A stretch of 64,000 nt of DNA from DASQZK01 sp963764345 (GTDB lineage Bacteria; Bacteroidota; Bacteroidia; Bacteroidales; GCA-2748055). How positions within the stretch are numbered: position 1 is the stretch's first letter; each line of letters begins with the position of its first letter. The notes under the pieces are model-generated. The model did no database searches. It worked only from the letters and a program-made list of their open reading frames with translations, and was not told where the DNA came from. A program made the translations under genes and the position numbers. Location: the NCBI GenBank assembly GCA_963764345.1, contig CAVXSF010000033.1:1-64000 (forward strand). Direction: 5' to 3'. Below, in pieces: positions 16,348 to 25,169 of this stretch.

Positions 16348-17979
16348 CTACTTTTTATCTTCTGTTTTAGGGTTTTGTTTTACCTTTTCGATGATCTCCT
16401 TCAATTCTGAAACTTTATCCGGCATTGCGGAATACAGGTTTTTAGATTCCGATTCATCATTTCCCAGGTTATAAAGCTGTGGATCAGTGATAAAAGGACC
16501 ATTTGGATACCAGGTTTCATTCCAGTGAGGTGTAGCAGCTTCAATATATTTCCATTCTCCTTCTCTTTCCACCATAGCTCCGCTCCCACCCGAGCTGACG
16601 GTAAGCGAATTTCGTTTTTGCGGGGCGCTATTATCCAGCAGGTTTGAGAGGAAGCTGTAACTATCCTCACCCTCGCCGGAGGTCAGGCTATCACCAAGCA
16701 GGTCGGCAAATGTAGCCAGCAGGTCGGTGGTACTGATCATGTTATGATTAATCATCCCGGGTTTGATCTTTCCGGGCCACCTTACAATGAAGGGAACACG
16801 CAATCCGCCTTCCCATGCATCCGATTTAAATCCAAGGAAGTCACCAGATGCCTTGTGACCGTAGGTAAGCCATCCGGCTTTCCATGTCGGGTTGCCGTTA
16901 GGGTCCTGGTATTGAGGTTTATCGTCATCCATGTAATCGTAATAAAACTCTCTGGCCAGGGTTGAATCCTTCTTATACATGTCAAGAGAAATGACCGGAT
17001 CACCCGGACGCGGTCCATTATCGGATGTCACGATAAGGAGGGTATTGTCGAGAGCATGATTCCTGACAAGGGCATCGACGACCTGTTTAACCGACCAGTC
17101 GAATTCTTCTACCATATCGCCGCGCAGTCCGGCCTGGCTTTGACCCTTTGTAATGGTAGGAAGACATGGCCTATGTGGGGCACTCGCCGGAAAATACAGG
17201 AAAAGGGGCTGGTCAGCGTCATTCTTAAAATGATTGTCCACTACGGCTACAGCTTTCTCAGTCAGGACCCTGTTCACTGTACGGGAATCCCAGTTTGGCG
17301 CTTTCTCGCAATTCTCGTCGAAATCGTAAACAACGCCCTTGGGTACGGATGGAGCTTCCACGATACTGTCATTTTCAATGAATGCGAAAGGGATCATATT
17401 GATCGAGCCTGCCATTCCATAGAAATAATCGAAGCCTCTGTCATTCGGTCCTCCCTTGATAGGTTTTGAAAAATCGATATAGTCCTGGGACGTCAGATCC
17501 CAGGATTTAAAGACGGATTTCTCAGGATTCGGCGGCGTACTGTCTTTCAGGGCCCAACCCAGGCCGAGGTGCCATTTACCCACACAGGCAGTATAATACC
17601 CATTCTTTTTAAGCAGGGAGGCAATGGTTGTCCTCTTTTCCCTGATCAGGGGCTGTGCATAGTAGGTCAGAACACCAAATTTAAGAGGCGTTCGCCAGGA
17701 ATAGCGACCCGTAAGAATGCTGTATCGTGATGGAGAACATAAAGAGGAAGCCACATAAGCATCAGTAAATTTAACCCCCTGTGAAGCCAGGGTATCAATT
17801 TCCGGAGTCCTGATCCTGGTTGCTCCATAACAGCTCAGGTCTCCGTAGCCCAGATCATCCGCAACGATGAGAACAATATTCGGTGGCGTTTCCTTTGGTT
17901 TTTCCTGGCTACAGGAAAATGGCAGGACAGCCAGCAGAAGACCGGTTCCTTTCAATACTTTATTTACAATTGAGTTCAT
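16348..17979 (-). CDS. S1-family sulfatase, lipoprotein or secreted
   Basis: 543 residues. N-terminal signal with a lipobox-like LPFSCSQ (Cys23). The calcium-binding start is NIVLIVADDLGYGDLSCYG (DD at 41-42). The sulfatase signature is CSPSRYSILTGR, with Cys81 as the residue to be converted to formylglycine. Later motifs include GKWHLG and the second metal site TSDNGPR. It would remove sulfate esters from a glycan in the periplasm or at the surface. The maturase (anSME or FGE) is not in this window. It lies at the downstream end of the minus-strand locus, 395 bases after the CBM/T9SS gene, with a hairpin between them. The sulfate position it attacks cannot be inferred. Confidence 0.92.
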   Translation of the reverse strand: MNSIVNKVLKGTGLLLAVLPFSCSQEKPKETPPNIVLIVADDLGYGDLSCYGATRIRTPEIDTLASQGVKFTDAYVASSLCSPSRYSILTGRYSWRTPLKFGVLTYYAQPLIREKRTTIASLLKKNGYYTACVGKWHLGLGWALKDSTPPNPEKSVFKSWDLTSQDYIDFSKPIKGGPNDRGFDYFYGMAGSINMIPFAFIENDSIVEAPSVPKGVVYDFDENCEKAPNWDSRTVNRVLTEKAVAVVDNHFKNDADQPLFLYFPASAPHRPCLPTITKGQSQAGLRGDMVEEFDWSVKQVVDALVRNHALDNTLLIVTSDNGPRPGDPVISLDMYKKDSTLAREFYYDYMDDDKPQYQDPNGNPTWKAGWLTYGHKASGDFLGFKSDAWEGGLRVPFIVRWPGKIKPGMINHNMISTTDLLATFADLLGDSLTSGEGEDSYSFLSNLLDNSAPQKRNSLTVSSGGSGAMVEREGEWKYIEAATPHWNETWYPNGPFITDPQLYNLGNDESESKNLYSAMPDKVSELKEIIEKVKQNPKTEDKK

Positions 17980-18282
17980 AACAGGTATGTATTTAAATAA
18001 TTTATTTAAACAGCTGAGAGGCGAGAACTGAGGGTAGAATATTGCGACCGGGGGCGAAAGCTCTCAAATTGCTAACTTTACCGGGGCCGGTGAACGATGT
18101 ACCCACAGATCTCGGGGTGACATCGGGTTGAAACAAAAGTTGGCAACCTGACTTATCCTGAAACACCCTGATATGAACTTTTATAAAAGACAGATTCATG
18201 GTTGACTTCCCCTCTTAAAATTCTCATTACACACTTCTTTCATTCGATTAAGAGATGCCGGGAGAACAAGACCAATAACCAC

Positions 18283-18329
18283 AAAACACTCCGGAATTTG
18301 AGAATTACCGGAGGATTCCGAAGTGTTTT
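18283..18329 (-). terminator. Stem-loop between CBM/T9SS gene and sulfatase
   Basis: The arms AAAACACTCCGGAA (18283-18296) and TTCCGAAGTGTTTT (18316-18329) pair at 13 of 14 positions with a 19-base loop. In the minus-strand reading it follows the stop codon of the 18375-19445 gene and ends in a short T-run. It is likely a terminator or RNA-processing site. The remaining bases of 17980-18374 show no gene. Confidence 0.55.
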
Positions 18330-18374
18330 ACGGTTATTTGAAAGGGTTAATCAGGCCGCTAACTACAAGTTAAA

Positions 18375-19445
18375 CTACCGTTTTATAAACTTAAGCGTTC
18401 TGTTTTCAACTCTGACAAAGTAGCACCCGGCATGCAGATCATCAATATTCAACGTAGTTTCTATACCGGTAGACTTGAAAGTCTTAATGATTCTTCCTGT
18501 AACGTCCATCAGGTTGATATCTGAAATTTTTCCGTTACTCAGGCCCCTGATCACGATCTGATCCCTGGCCGGGTTAGGATAGAGATTGATCCTTTCGGCA
18601 GCGGGAGTATTGATGCCGGTAACCACAGTAAAGGTAATGGTATAAGACTGGGTGGTGGTGCCGTCTTCGGCAGTAACAAGTACCGTGGCCGTTCTGGCGG
18701 ATTCATCCCCATTCAGATCTGTAGCCTGGGTTATGTCAACTGTTGCGGAAGTATCATTTAAAACAGCGTCGACAGCCGGCACATCCGTAGTTCCCTGGGG
18801 AAGGTATACATCATAATGATAAACATCCGGACTGAAATCGGCAACAGTTCCGCCCTCGATGGTCAGGTCTGAAAGCGTAGCGTCCGTACTCGGCACATTT
18901 ACCATCACACTGGCATCATCAATATAAATCACTTCTGAGCCGTCAAAATTTTCCTGGTCGTAAAATCTGAAGAACACATCAACGGTATCGGTCACAAAGC
19001 TGGTCCATTGCCAATTGAATTGCTGCCATTCATTTACAATGGTATTATCAGTATGGAGAGCGGCGCTGCTGGAGAAGGTATATGCTCCCGGCCCGAATCC
19101 GACTACCCATGCAAAATACACGTTGCCTTCAGTGTTATAAGACCAGACGGAGAAATCGTATGTAACACTGGAGTCGGCGATGAATACAAAATGTTCCCCA
19201 AAATCGGTATTCGCCTTATTCCCGGTTACGGTCACTGCTGCAGAATGAGTTCCTCCATGAACGATAGATGACTCCACCGCGACAGATATTCCGTCTTTTT
19301 TGATATCCCAGCCTGCCAATGTGTCGGCCACCACGGTTTCCATATCCCCGTTAACGAGGAGATTTTGAGCAATGGTGTTCTTGTTGAAGCCAAAAGACAG
19401 AATCACCATTGTCAGTAAAATCCATTTTGTGTAATTTTTTTTCAT
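18375..19445 (-). CDS. Secreted T9SS protein with CBM-like and cadherin-like domains
   Basis: 356 residues. Signal peptide ends NTIAQN. Residues ~28-170 form a jelly-roll with LLVNGDMETVVADTLAGWDI...VYFAWVVGFGPG...EVIYIDDASVMV, like CBM4/9/CBM6-type carbohydrate-binding modules. A cadherin-like/Big-type module follows (DATLSDLTIEGGTVADFSPDV...TTTQSYTITFTV, ~178-270), then a T9SS type A domain (INLYPNPARDQIVIRG to the C-terminus). There is no catalytic domain, so a surface glycan-binding role is inferred. A consensus promoter whose TTTG box is part of a LacI-type operator lies 38-80 bases upstream, making it one of the best-supported members of the locus regulon. Confidence 0.82.
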   Translation of the reverse strand: MKKNYTKWILLTMVILSFGFNKNTIAQNLLVNGDMETVVADTLAGWDIKKDGISVAVESSIVHGGTHSAAVTVTGNKANTDFGEHFVFIADSSVTYDFSVWSYNTEGNVYFAWVVGFGPGAYTFSSSAALHTDNTIVNEWQQFNWQWTSFVTDTVDVFFRFYDQENFDGSEVIYIDDASVMVNVPSTDATLSDLTIEGGTVADFSPDVYHYDVYLPQGTTDVPAVDAVLNDTSATVDITQATDLNGDESARTATVLVTAEDGTTTQSYTITFTVVTGINTPAAERINLYPNPARDQIVIRGLSNGKISDINLMDVTGRIIKTFKSTGIETTLNIDDLHAGCYFVRVENRTLKFIKR

Positions 19446-19482
19446 GAGTGATGATTTTAAGTTGAATATTAACGATTTAAGT

Positions 19483-19514
19483 CAAAATTATGAATAATTA
19501 CATATTTAAACAAA
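19483..19514 (-). promoter_or_regulatory. Consensus promoter for the CBM/T9SS gene
   Basis: Read on the minus strand, TTTG (19511-19514), exactly 20 bases of spacer and TAATTTTG (19483-19490) match the Bacteroidota promoter consensus. The -33 TTTG is the last part of the CAAACGTTTG core of the operator at 19506-19525, so repressor binding would directly hide it. Confidence 0.7.
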
Positions 19515-19525
19515 CGTTTGCGCAA
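19506..19525. promoter_or_regulatory. LacI-type operator, copy 1
   Basis: TTAAACAAACGTTTGCGCAA, with a perfect CAAACGTTTG core at 19511-19520. It differs at three positions from the ideal palindrome TTGCGCAAACGTTTGCGCAA. A central CG step with flanking AAAC/GTTT is characteristic of LacI/PurR-family operators. Related sites occur at 41410, 45226 and, weaker, at 46525. Confidence 0.7.
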
Positions 19526-19585
19526 ATATGTTTAAAAATATTTCATTTCATCCTTTTTAGCCTGTAAAATAATGCTTTACCCAAA

Positions 19586-20794
19586 TCACATTGATATAAT
19601 ATACCTGGATTCTACAGACCCGTCTGAATAAATAATCCTGATCAGTTTTAAGCCTTTTCCCCCGAAGGGCAAATAAACCAAACCCGTTGCTGAGGTATGG
19701 TTTCCTGCTACGATTTTCTCTATCGTCCCTGAGACGGAGTAAATAATGACCCTATCTATCGCATTATCCGAGCTAATATTCAAATGACCGGAGCTCGGAT
19801 TGGGATAAACAAGTGTCGCACCGGATTTGGAAGACGGGGAAGATTTGGTGGCATCCACGGGGTAGAATCCGATATCCGCAAGGAAGGATTTCATAAAAAA
19901 GAGGCAATAGATGAAATCGCGATGACCTGGTCCGCTTTTATTTTCGTTGTAATTCCCAAAACCGTGGCCCCTGCCGTCGAAGATAAATAGCCGGTCGTAG
20001 CCGTTCATTGCATGATAAGCCGAATCCCATGCAATCATGCCTGTCAACGGAGCCAGCTTGTCAGCGGAGCCGCTCATGACCAGTGAAGGTATGTTCCGGC
20101 AAGATGAATCAACATGCTGAAGCGGTGACAATGTAAGCCAATCGTCGCCCAGAAGATTATGCCCGTCGAGCCATCCTTCTTCTGACAGGTCAAATACAGG
20201 GTTTTGGAGGATCAACGCATCGGGAATCGAAGATATATCAAAATTTTCATTCGGATCTTCTACCCCTTTGATAAAGGCAGTTGATGCAGCCAGCTGCCCT
20301 CCGGCACTCATCCCCGCGGCAACGATACGGTTCGCGTCGATATTCAGCACTGCGGCATGTTGACGGATGTACCGTATGGCTGCTTTAGCATCCTGAACTT
20401 CATCATAGGGAGTAACGGCAGAAGAATCATCAAATACCCGGTACTTTACAGCCATGGTAGTGAAGCCCAGACCGGAAAGATACCAGGCATATTGCTTATA
20501 CTGATTCAGAGCCCTGGTCTGCCACCCCCCTCCATGAAAAAAAACGATACAGGAATGAGCATCACCAGCGGTTTTACTATCGAAAATACTAAGGGTCAGC
20601 TCAATCCAACCCAGATCCCGGTAGGTTACAACCTTATCCCACCCGGGGACGTTATCTAAACCGGCCGGATTAAAAGAAGCGAAAAATGCTATCGCCTGTG
20701 GATCATTCGCAAATATAGAATCCGCATCATATCCCTGTGGAAATAATGGAAGGCTAATTTGCACCAACAGAATGTACAGACAAATTTTCATCAT
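19586..20794 (-). CDS. Secreted alpha/beta-hydrolase esterase with T9SS domain
   Basis: 402 residues; start ATG 20794 or the adjacent ATG 20791. Signal peptide, then an alpha/beta-hydrolase fold of the BD-FAE/carboxylesterase (HSL-like) type: oxyanion motif FFHGGGW (~81-87), nucleophile elbow GMSAGGQ (~160-166), an acid and a late His in FDGRGHGFG. The C-terminus is a T9SS sorting domain (TLVYPNPSSGHLNISS onwards). It probably removes acetyl or other ester groups from a polysaccharide or its oligosaccharides. It lies in the middle of the minus-strand enzyme series, 78 bases after the ADP-ribosylglycohydrolase-like gene. The ester type is not determinable. Confidence 0.85.
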   Translation of the reverse strand: MMKICLYILLVQISLPLFPQGYDADSIFANDPQAIAFFASFNPAGLDNVPGWDKVVTYRDLGWIELTLSIFDSKTAGDAHSCIVFFHGGGWQTRALNQYKQYAWYLSGLGFTTMAVKYRVFDDSSAVTPYDEVQDAKAAIRYIRQHAAVLNIDANRIVAAGMSAGGQLAASTAFIKGVEDPNENFDISSIPDALILQNPVFDLSEEGWLDGHNLLGDDWLTLSPLQHVDSSCRNIPSLVMSGSADKLAPLTGMIAWDSAYHAMNGYDRLFIFDGRGHGFGNYNENKSGPGHRDFIYCLFFMKSFLADIGFYPVDATKSSPSSKSGATLVYPNPSSGHLNISSDNAIDRVIIYSVSGTIEKIVAGNHTSATGLVYLPFGGKGLKLIRIIYSDGSVESRYIISM

Positions 20795-20872
20795 TTGTTC
20801 AGATATTTTATTCAGTCAGGGTTATCAATACTGACCTGCATAAATGGGTTTCATGCAATCCACTGCAGGTTC

Positions 20873-22423
20873 CTAAAATTTAATTTCGTAAGGTTTGTCA
20901 TCATAGATCACCGCATATTCCAGTTCAATATGGGCGTAATCGGAAGGATTTAAAATTTTAATTACGACCTTATGTTTACCTCTTGGGAGCTGGTATTTCC
21001 AGAACGGGGTAAATCTCCTCTGATTGGTTGCAGTAGGAAGTTTAGCCTTCTCAACCAGTTTACCATCGATATACATTTCGGTATTAAACACGTAGTTCCT
21101 GGGACCGTAATCGGTTATATTCGGGGGGCCGGCAAGGGCAAAACCAATGCCTTCGAATTCGAAGCTGATCTGGTCCCTGGTTTGTACCGGGATAATCCGG
21201 GCTACCGGATAATGGCCTTCAAAGGATACTTCAAGGGGTACGGTTTTAGGTTTCTGAAACTGGATCACCACATTATCCTCATTCACTTTACCTCCGTTTC
21301 TGAGGATCATCTTCTCAGCATGTCTGAATGACATATCGTATGCATCAGTCAGCGATATCTTTGTGCCCATGAATGGTATGTTTTCCACTTTATCCAGTCC
21401 CTGCGTCCAGAAAGCTGGAATTTTTTTAAACCCTACAATGGCTGCCAGTACTCCTCCTGCTGACCCGGGATTACAGTCGGCGTCATCCCCGCAACGGGTA
21501 GCTATTTCGTAGGTCCGGGTAAAATCGCCGTGTCCGTACAGCAATCCCGTAACAACATGTGCAGCATTGATTTTGGCATCGATATCGAATGGTTCAAATA
21601 CCCCTAAAGGCGAGCCTATGTCTGAGGCCCATTTACGGTTAGTTTTGTACCAGTTTGTTTTCCAGTCGTCAGGGTTTTCATCGTACCACTTCAATACATC
21701 ATTAATGCACCGGGCAAATTTACTTTCTGAAGGAATCGCCGACACTGCCTCCCTGATGATAGGCTCAATATCATCGATACTGCCGGATACCAGGGCAAGG
21801 GAATAGAGACCTGCCATGAATACCCCTCCGTAATATCCGTCACCATAATTCATGATGTGTCCGACTTTATCACATATCTGTAAGGCTGAATTTGTCATGC
21901 CCGGAGACATGATTCCCGCAAAGTCGGCTTCAATCTGGAAATCGATATCGTCGGCACATGGATTATTCAGCCAGTAACCCGATTCCGGGGGTTTTAGCCC
22001 GTTAAGGATATTATAACGGGCCGTCTGGTTGGCAAACCACAGTTTATAATCGGCTTGCGCAAACGATTCCGCAAACGTCATCGCTGGTGCATCGATGCCA
22101 TGATCTTCAATGACCTGCATAAAGGTAAGGTCCATATATACATCATCATAGGTTCCCGGTCGCTCCCGGTATTCAACGGCCATGGATGAGTCATTCCAGG
22201 CCAGCTTATGATAGTCCCTGATCATGGTTGAATTGTACTTAAATTCCGAAGGAACGCCAAAGGTGACCCCAATGGTCTGTGCCGCCCAGGCACCTTTGAT
22301 CTTATCTTTCAGTACATCTTTGGAAATGGTGATGGTATTGCCCGTTTTTGTCATCCCGTTGTTCTGGGCATAAGCGATACCTCCAAAGGCAATGATTGCA
22401 AATAAGAGAACCAAAGTTTTCAT
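20873..22423 (-). CDS. Secreted ADP-ribosylglycohydrolase-fold protein
   Basis: 516 residues with a clear signal peptide (MKTLVLLFAIIAFGGIAYAQ). Residues ~35-370 show the ARH fold: KIKGAWAAQTIGVTFG, the first metal-ligand segment GTYDDVYMDLTFM, HIMNYGDGYYGGVFMAGLYSLA, and the second metal-ligand segment RCGDDADCNPGSAGGVLAAIVG. The last ~130 residues form a beta-rich domain (PKTVPLEVSFEGHYPVARI...LPRGKHKVVIKILNPSDY) that resembles a carbohydrate-binding or beta-sandwich module. Classical ARHs cleave ADP-ribose bonds in the cytoplasm; an exported copy embedded in a polysaccharide locus more probably cleaves or recognises a glycan. The fold assignment is firm and the substrate unknown. Confidence 0.85.
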   Translation of the reverse strand: MKTLVLLFAIIAFGGIAYAQNNGMTKTGNTITISKDVLKDKIKGAWAAQTIGVTFGVPSEFKYNSTMIRDYHKLAWNDSSMAVEYRERPGTYDDVYMDLTFMQVIEDHGIDAPAMTFAESFAQADYKLWFANQTARYNILNGLKPPESGYWLNNPCADDIDFQIEADFAGIMSPGMTNSALQICDKVGHIMNYGDGYYGGVFMAGLYSLALVSGSIDDIEPIIREAVSAIPSESKFARCINDVLKWYDENPDDWKTNWYKTNRKWASDIGSPLGVFEPFDIDAKINAAHVVTGLLYGHGDFTRTYEIATRCGDDADCNPGSAGGVLAAIVGFKKIPAFWTQGLDKVENIPFMGTKISLTDAYDMSFRHAEKMILRNGGKVNEDNVVIQFQKPKTVPLEVSFEGHYPVARIIPVQTRDQISFEFEGIGFALAGPPNITDYGPRNYVFNTEMYIDGKLVEKAKLPTATNQRRFTPFWKYQLPRGKHKVVIKILNPSDYAHIELEYAVIYDDKPYEIKF

Positions 22424-22496
22424 AGCATGTCATTTTTTCAACACCGTCGGACTTTCCTGCAAAAGAGAACATATCTTCACAGTCAGCGTTCAGTGA

Positions 22497-25115
22497 TTAT
22501 TGTTTAATAAATTTCATCGTATGATCCTCGTCGAGAACAAGAATATAAAGGCCGGGATTGAGTGAAGACACTACAATAGACGTCCCTTTTCCAGCCAATA
22601 ATAGGTTTCCGGTAGCACTATAAACCATGTATCGCGCTGAAGGTTTACTTCCGGTGATAAATAATATATCCGATACGGGGTTAGGATAAATCCCTATGAT
22701 TTTCCCCGGGATGTTCACCGGCACATAAGTATCGGGGTTTTCAGCCTCCGGCAAAAACACAGGTGTTTCAAGGTATTGTGTCTGCATCCCTGTCACGGTT
22801 AACCAGTCCGGGGGGCCGATCTGAACATCATCGATGTACATCACGGCATTCAGGTTAAAGCCACGGAGTTTCAGTTGGTAATGACCTGACAAATCATGAT
22901 CGATTGTTCTCGTAAAACTGTAGCCGGCCCAGTCGCGTGTAAGTGAAGCTTCACCGAACAGGAGGGTATCCAGGTTGTCGGCGTCCTGAATAAACGGGAT
23001 CAGCCTTGCCCCGGAAATATTGGCTTTTGCCATGAACCGGATGGTCACCGTATTGCCAAGGCTCAAATGGAATTTCTCATTATCCTGAATAACGTATGAT
23101 TCATCGCCACCAAGGTCTGTGACCACAGATTTGAGTCCCGCGGAGCTATCCACACCGGTTTCGGGATCCAGCCTGACAATAAGGTTTGTATTTCCCGGTA
23201 CCGCTACCCATCCTCCACTTTCCATATCTCCGTTCGTGATATAATTGGTATTGGTCAGCAATTGATGGTTGAACACGACACTGTCAAAAACGAAACCACT
23301 GAGGAATTCATCCGGGTCTTCTCCCTTGATCTCATTCACGAAACTTGTGTTCATCGGCATTTGTACATTCCAGTTCTTCATCACCAGACCGTGAATGTGA
23401 TCATGTGAATATGGATCGGGAGTGATCTTGAATACTTTGGGAATGGGATTTTCGGTCACGACATCCTCTATGAGCCAGTTTTCCTGGAGGTCTGATTTTC
23501 CGGGGCTTTTATAGTGATTTCCAACATCACACAACAAGGCGGAATTGAAGCCGGGCTTGTCCCATTCCGCATGAAGTACATCAATCCTGCTGAGCCTGAC
23601 CCCCCTGGAGGTTGAGCCTCCGACAGCGCCGCCCCAGCTCATCTGAATAATACCCCCATTGTCAAGCTGCCAGACAACGATATCCGACCATGTTATCGAA
23701 TCGCGGTAAACTTTTATGGCGTCATCATTGGCCCAGACGAAACATTTGGATACCGAAGAGCCTGCATATGCGGCAATCCCGTCACAGTTCCAGACCCAGC
23801 CTCCGACTACTTTGGTATAATTCACCGTATTATGAGTACCAATCAGCCTGACCGCGAAATATTTCGGATCGGCAATAACCAGCCCTTCAAGTGTAATATT
23901 GTTACTTCCGTTAATAGCTTCCACACAATGGGACACCCTGTAGTTGAGCCGGGCAGAAGAAAGCACACCCCTGCCGAAGATCCTGACGCCGGGGTTTCCG
24001 TCCATGACCAGCGTGCCATATACCCAGGATCCATCTTCAAAATAGACGTTCTTTATATGGAACGGGACGTGAAAAACACCAATGTCATGAATTCCCTTTT
24101 TAAAATAAATACCGGTGAAGGATGCAGGAATATCAGACACATCTGCGGCAGTTGCCTCATTCAGAACCAGATAAGAAGGATCGGCCGTATCGGGAATATC
24201 CGTTTCAGGCGGATCGGCAAAAAGGAGGAGCCCATTTTTGTAGCCGTTTTCCCCAACCTCGACGGAATATTGAGCAGGTTCCCTGATAGTAAAAGTGATC
24301 AAATCCCCGTTCACAGTCGGAGTTACGCCATACCTGGAAGGCAGGATCCTTACAGTCTGTCCGCTGACCGGCACTTTCCCTGTATCGGTAATCCGCACCT
24401 GGACCGTAACCGGATCATCGACCGTAAATTTGGCCCAGTTTATTGTCCTGCCTGCAAATATGCCCAACGGGGTTTGATCTTTTGTGGACATTCCCTGGTA
24501 TCCCGGAGAATAAACCGGACAAGCATGCCTGAAAACATTGAGGCGCCGCAGGGAGTCATCCTGACCGATACTAACATCATAAATGTCGGACTGAGGAACT
24601 CCGCCATATTCATCAGGTCCAATCCTTACATTATCGATCGAGATGGTTCCGGTGTTGTATCCTCTGAATTTGACTTTATAGTTATCGGATGATGCTGTGG
24701 ATATTACTGCCGTGAAACTGTATTGTTTCCAGTCGGTGGAAAGATAAGCATCACCAAAATTCATCCATTCGAGGTTATCCGATTCCTGTATCCAGGGTTG
24801 CAGTCTCAGTCCTTCAACAGTACTCTTTGCCTGGAAACTGACGGAAATGAGGACATTCTGATCCAGGTGAAACACATCTTCACAACGGATAATATAATAG
24901 GTATCGCCTCCCATATCGTTAATTACGGATACCATGGCCGTACTGCCATCCATGCCCTGGCCGGCTTCAAAGGTACTGGCAAGATCGGTATTTCGCGGCA
25001 CGTCCGCCCAACCTCCGTTCTCCATATCTCCCGAACTGATCAGGTCAGATGTCTGGGCCATCAAAGCCGTTCCCTGCATGATGACAAGGATGAGGTAAAG
25101 TAAAATTTTCACCAT
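22497..25115 (-). CDS. Secreted right-handed beta-helix glycosidase (GH49/GH28-like) between two CBM-like domains, T9SS
   Basis: 872 residues from ATG 25115 (MVKILLYLILVIMQG); a longer frame begins at 25160. Signal peptide, then a jelly-roll domain (~30-165: SGDMENGGWADVPRNTDLAS...SIDNVRIGP). A linker domain with VQVRITDTGKVPVSGQTVRILP precedes a parallel beta-helix (~320-600) with GVRIFGRGVLSSARLNY, NCDGIAAYAGSSVSKCFVW, ANDDAIKVYRDSITW and GGIIQMSWGG, where the DD and D residues fit the inverting acids of GH49/GH28 enzymes. A second copy of the jelly-roll follows (~615-760: NGDMESGGWVAVPGNTNLIV...YIDDVQIGP). A T9SS domain ends it (IGIYPNPVSDILFIT...). The cleaved linkage cannot be stated. 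Confidence 0.83.
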   Translation of the reverse strand: MVKILLYLILVIMQGTALMAQTSDLISSGDMENGGWADVPRNTDLASTFEAGQGMDGSTAMVSVINDMGGDTYYIIRCEDVFHLDQNVLISVSFQAKSTVEGLRLQPWIQESDNLEWMNFGDAYLSTDWKQYSFTAVISTASSDNYKVKFRGYNTGTISIDNVRIGPDEYGGVPQSDIYDVSIGQDDSLRRLNVFRHACPVYSPGYQGMSTKDQTPLGIFAGRTINWAKFTVDDPVTVQVRITDTGKVPVSGQTVRILPSRYGVTPTVNGDLITFTIREPAQYSVEVGENGYKNGLLLFADPPETDIPDTADPSYLVLNEATAADVSDIPASFTGIYFKKGIHDIGVFHVPFHIKNVYFEDGSWVYGTLVMDGNPGVRIFGRGVLSSARLNYRVSHCVEAINGSNNITLEGLVIADPKYFAVRLIGTHNTVNYTKVVGGWVWNCDGIAAYAGSSVSKCFVWANDDAIKVYRDSITWSDIVVWQLDNGGIIQMSWGGAVGGSTSRGVRLSRIDVLHAEWDKPGFNSALLCDVGNHYKSPGKSDLQENWLIEDVVTENPIPKVFKITPDPYSHDHIHGLVMKNWNVQMPMNTSFVNEIKGEDPDEFLSGFVFDSVVFNHQLLTNTNYITNGDMESGGWVAVPGNTNLIVRLDPETGVDSSAGLKSVVTDLGGDESYVIQDNEKFHLSLGNTVTIRFMAKANISGARLIPFIQDADNLDTLLFGEASLTRDWAGYSFTRTIDHDLSGHYQLKLRGFNLNAVMYIDDVQIGPPDWLTVTGMQTQYLETPVFLPEAENPDTYVPVNIPGKIIGIYPNPVSDILFITGSKPSARYMVYSATGNLLLAGKGTSIVVSSLNPGLYILVLDEDHTMKFIKQ

Positions 25116-25169
25116 TCTGTTACTTGTTTTGTACTTCGTTAAAGCCGGTACGTCCGGCATCTCTCTGTT

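Noticed and set aside
20873..22423. Toxin-antidote or DraG-type nitrogenase regulation by the ARH-like protein
   Set aside because: The protein has a signal peptide and glycan-locus neighbours; neither a transferase toxin nor nitrogenase genes are nearby.
23832..24692. 286-residue plus-strand open frame opposite the beta-helix glycosidase
   Set aside because: Antisense to a gene with signal peptide, catalytic and T9SS domains; composition (many Arg, Ile, His) is typical of a shadow frame.
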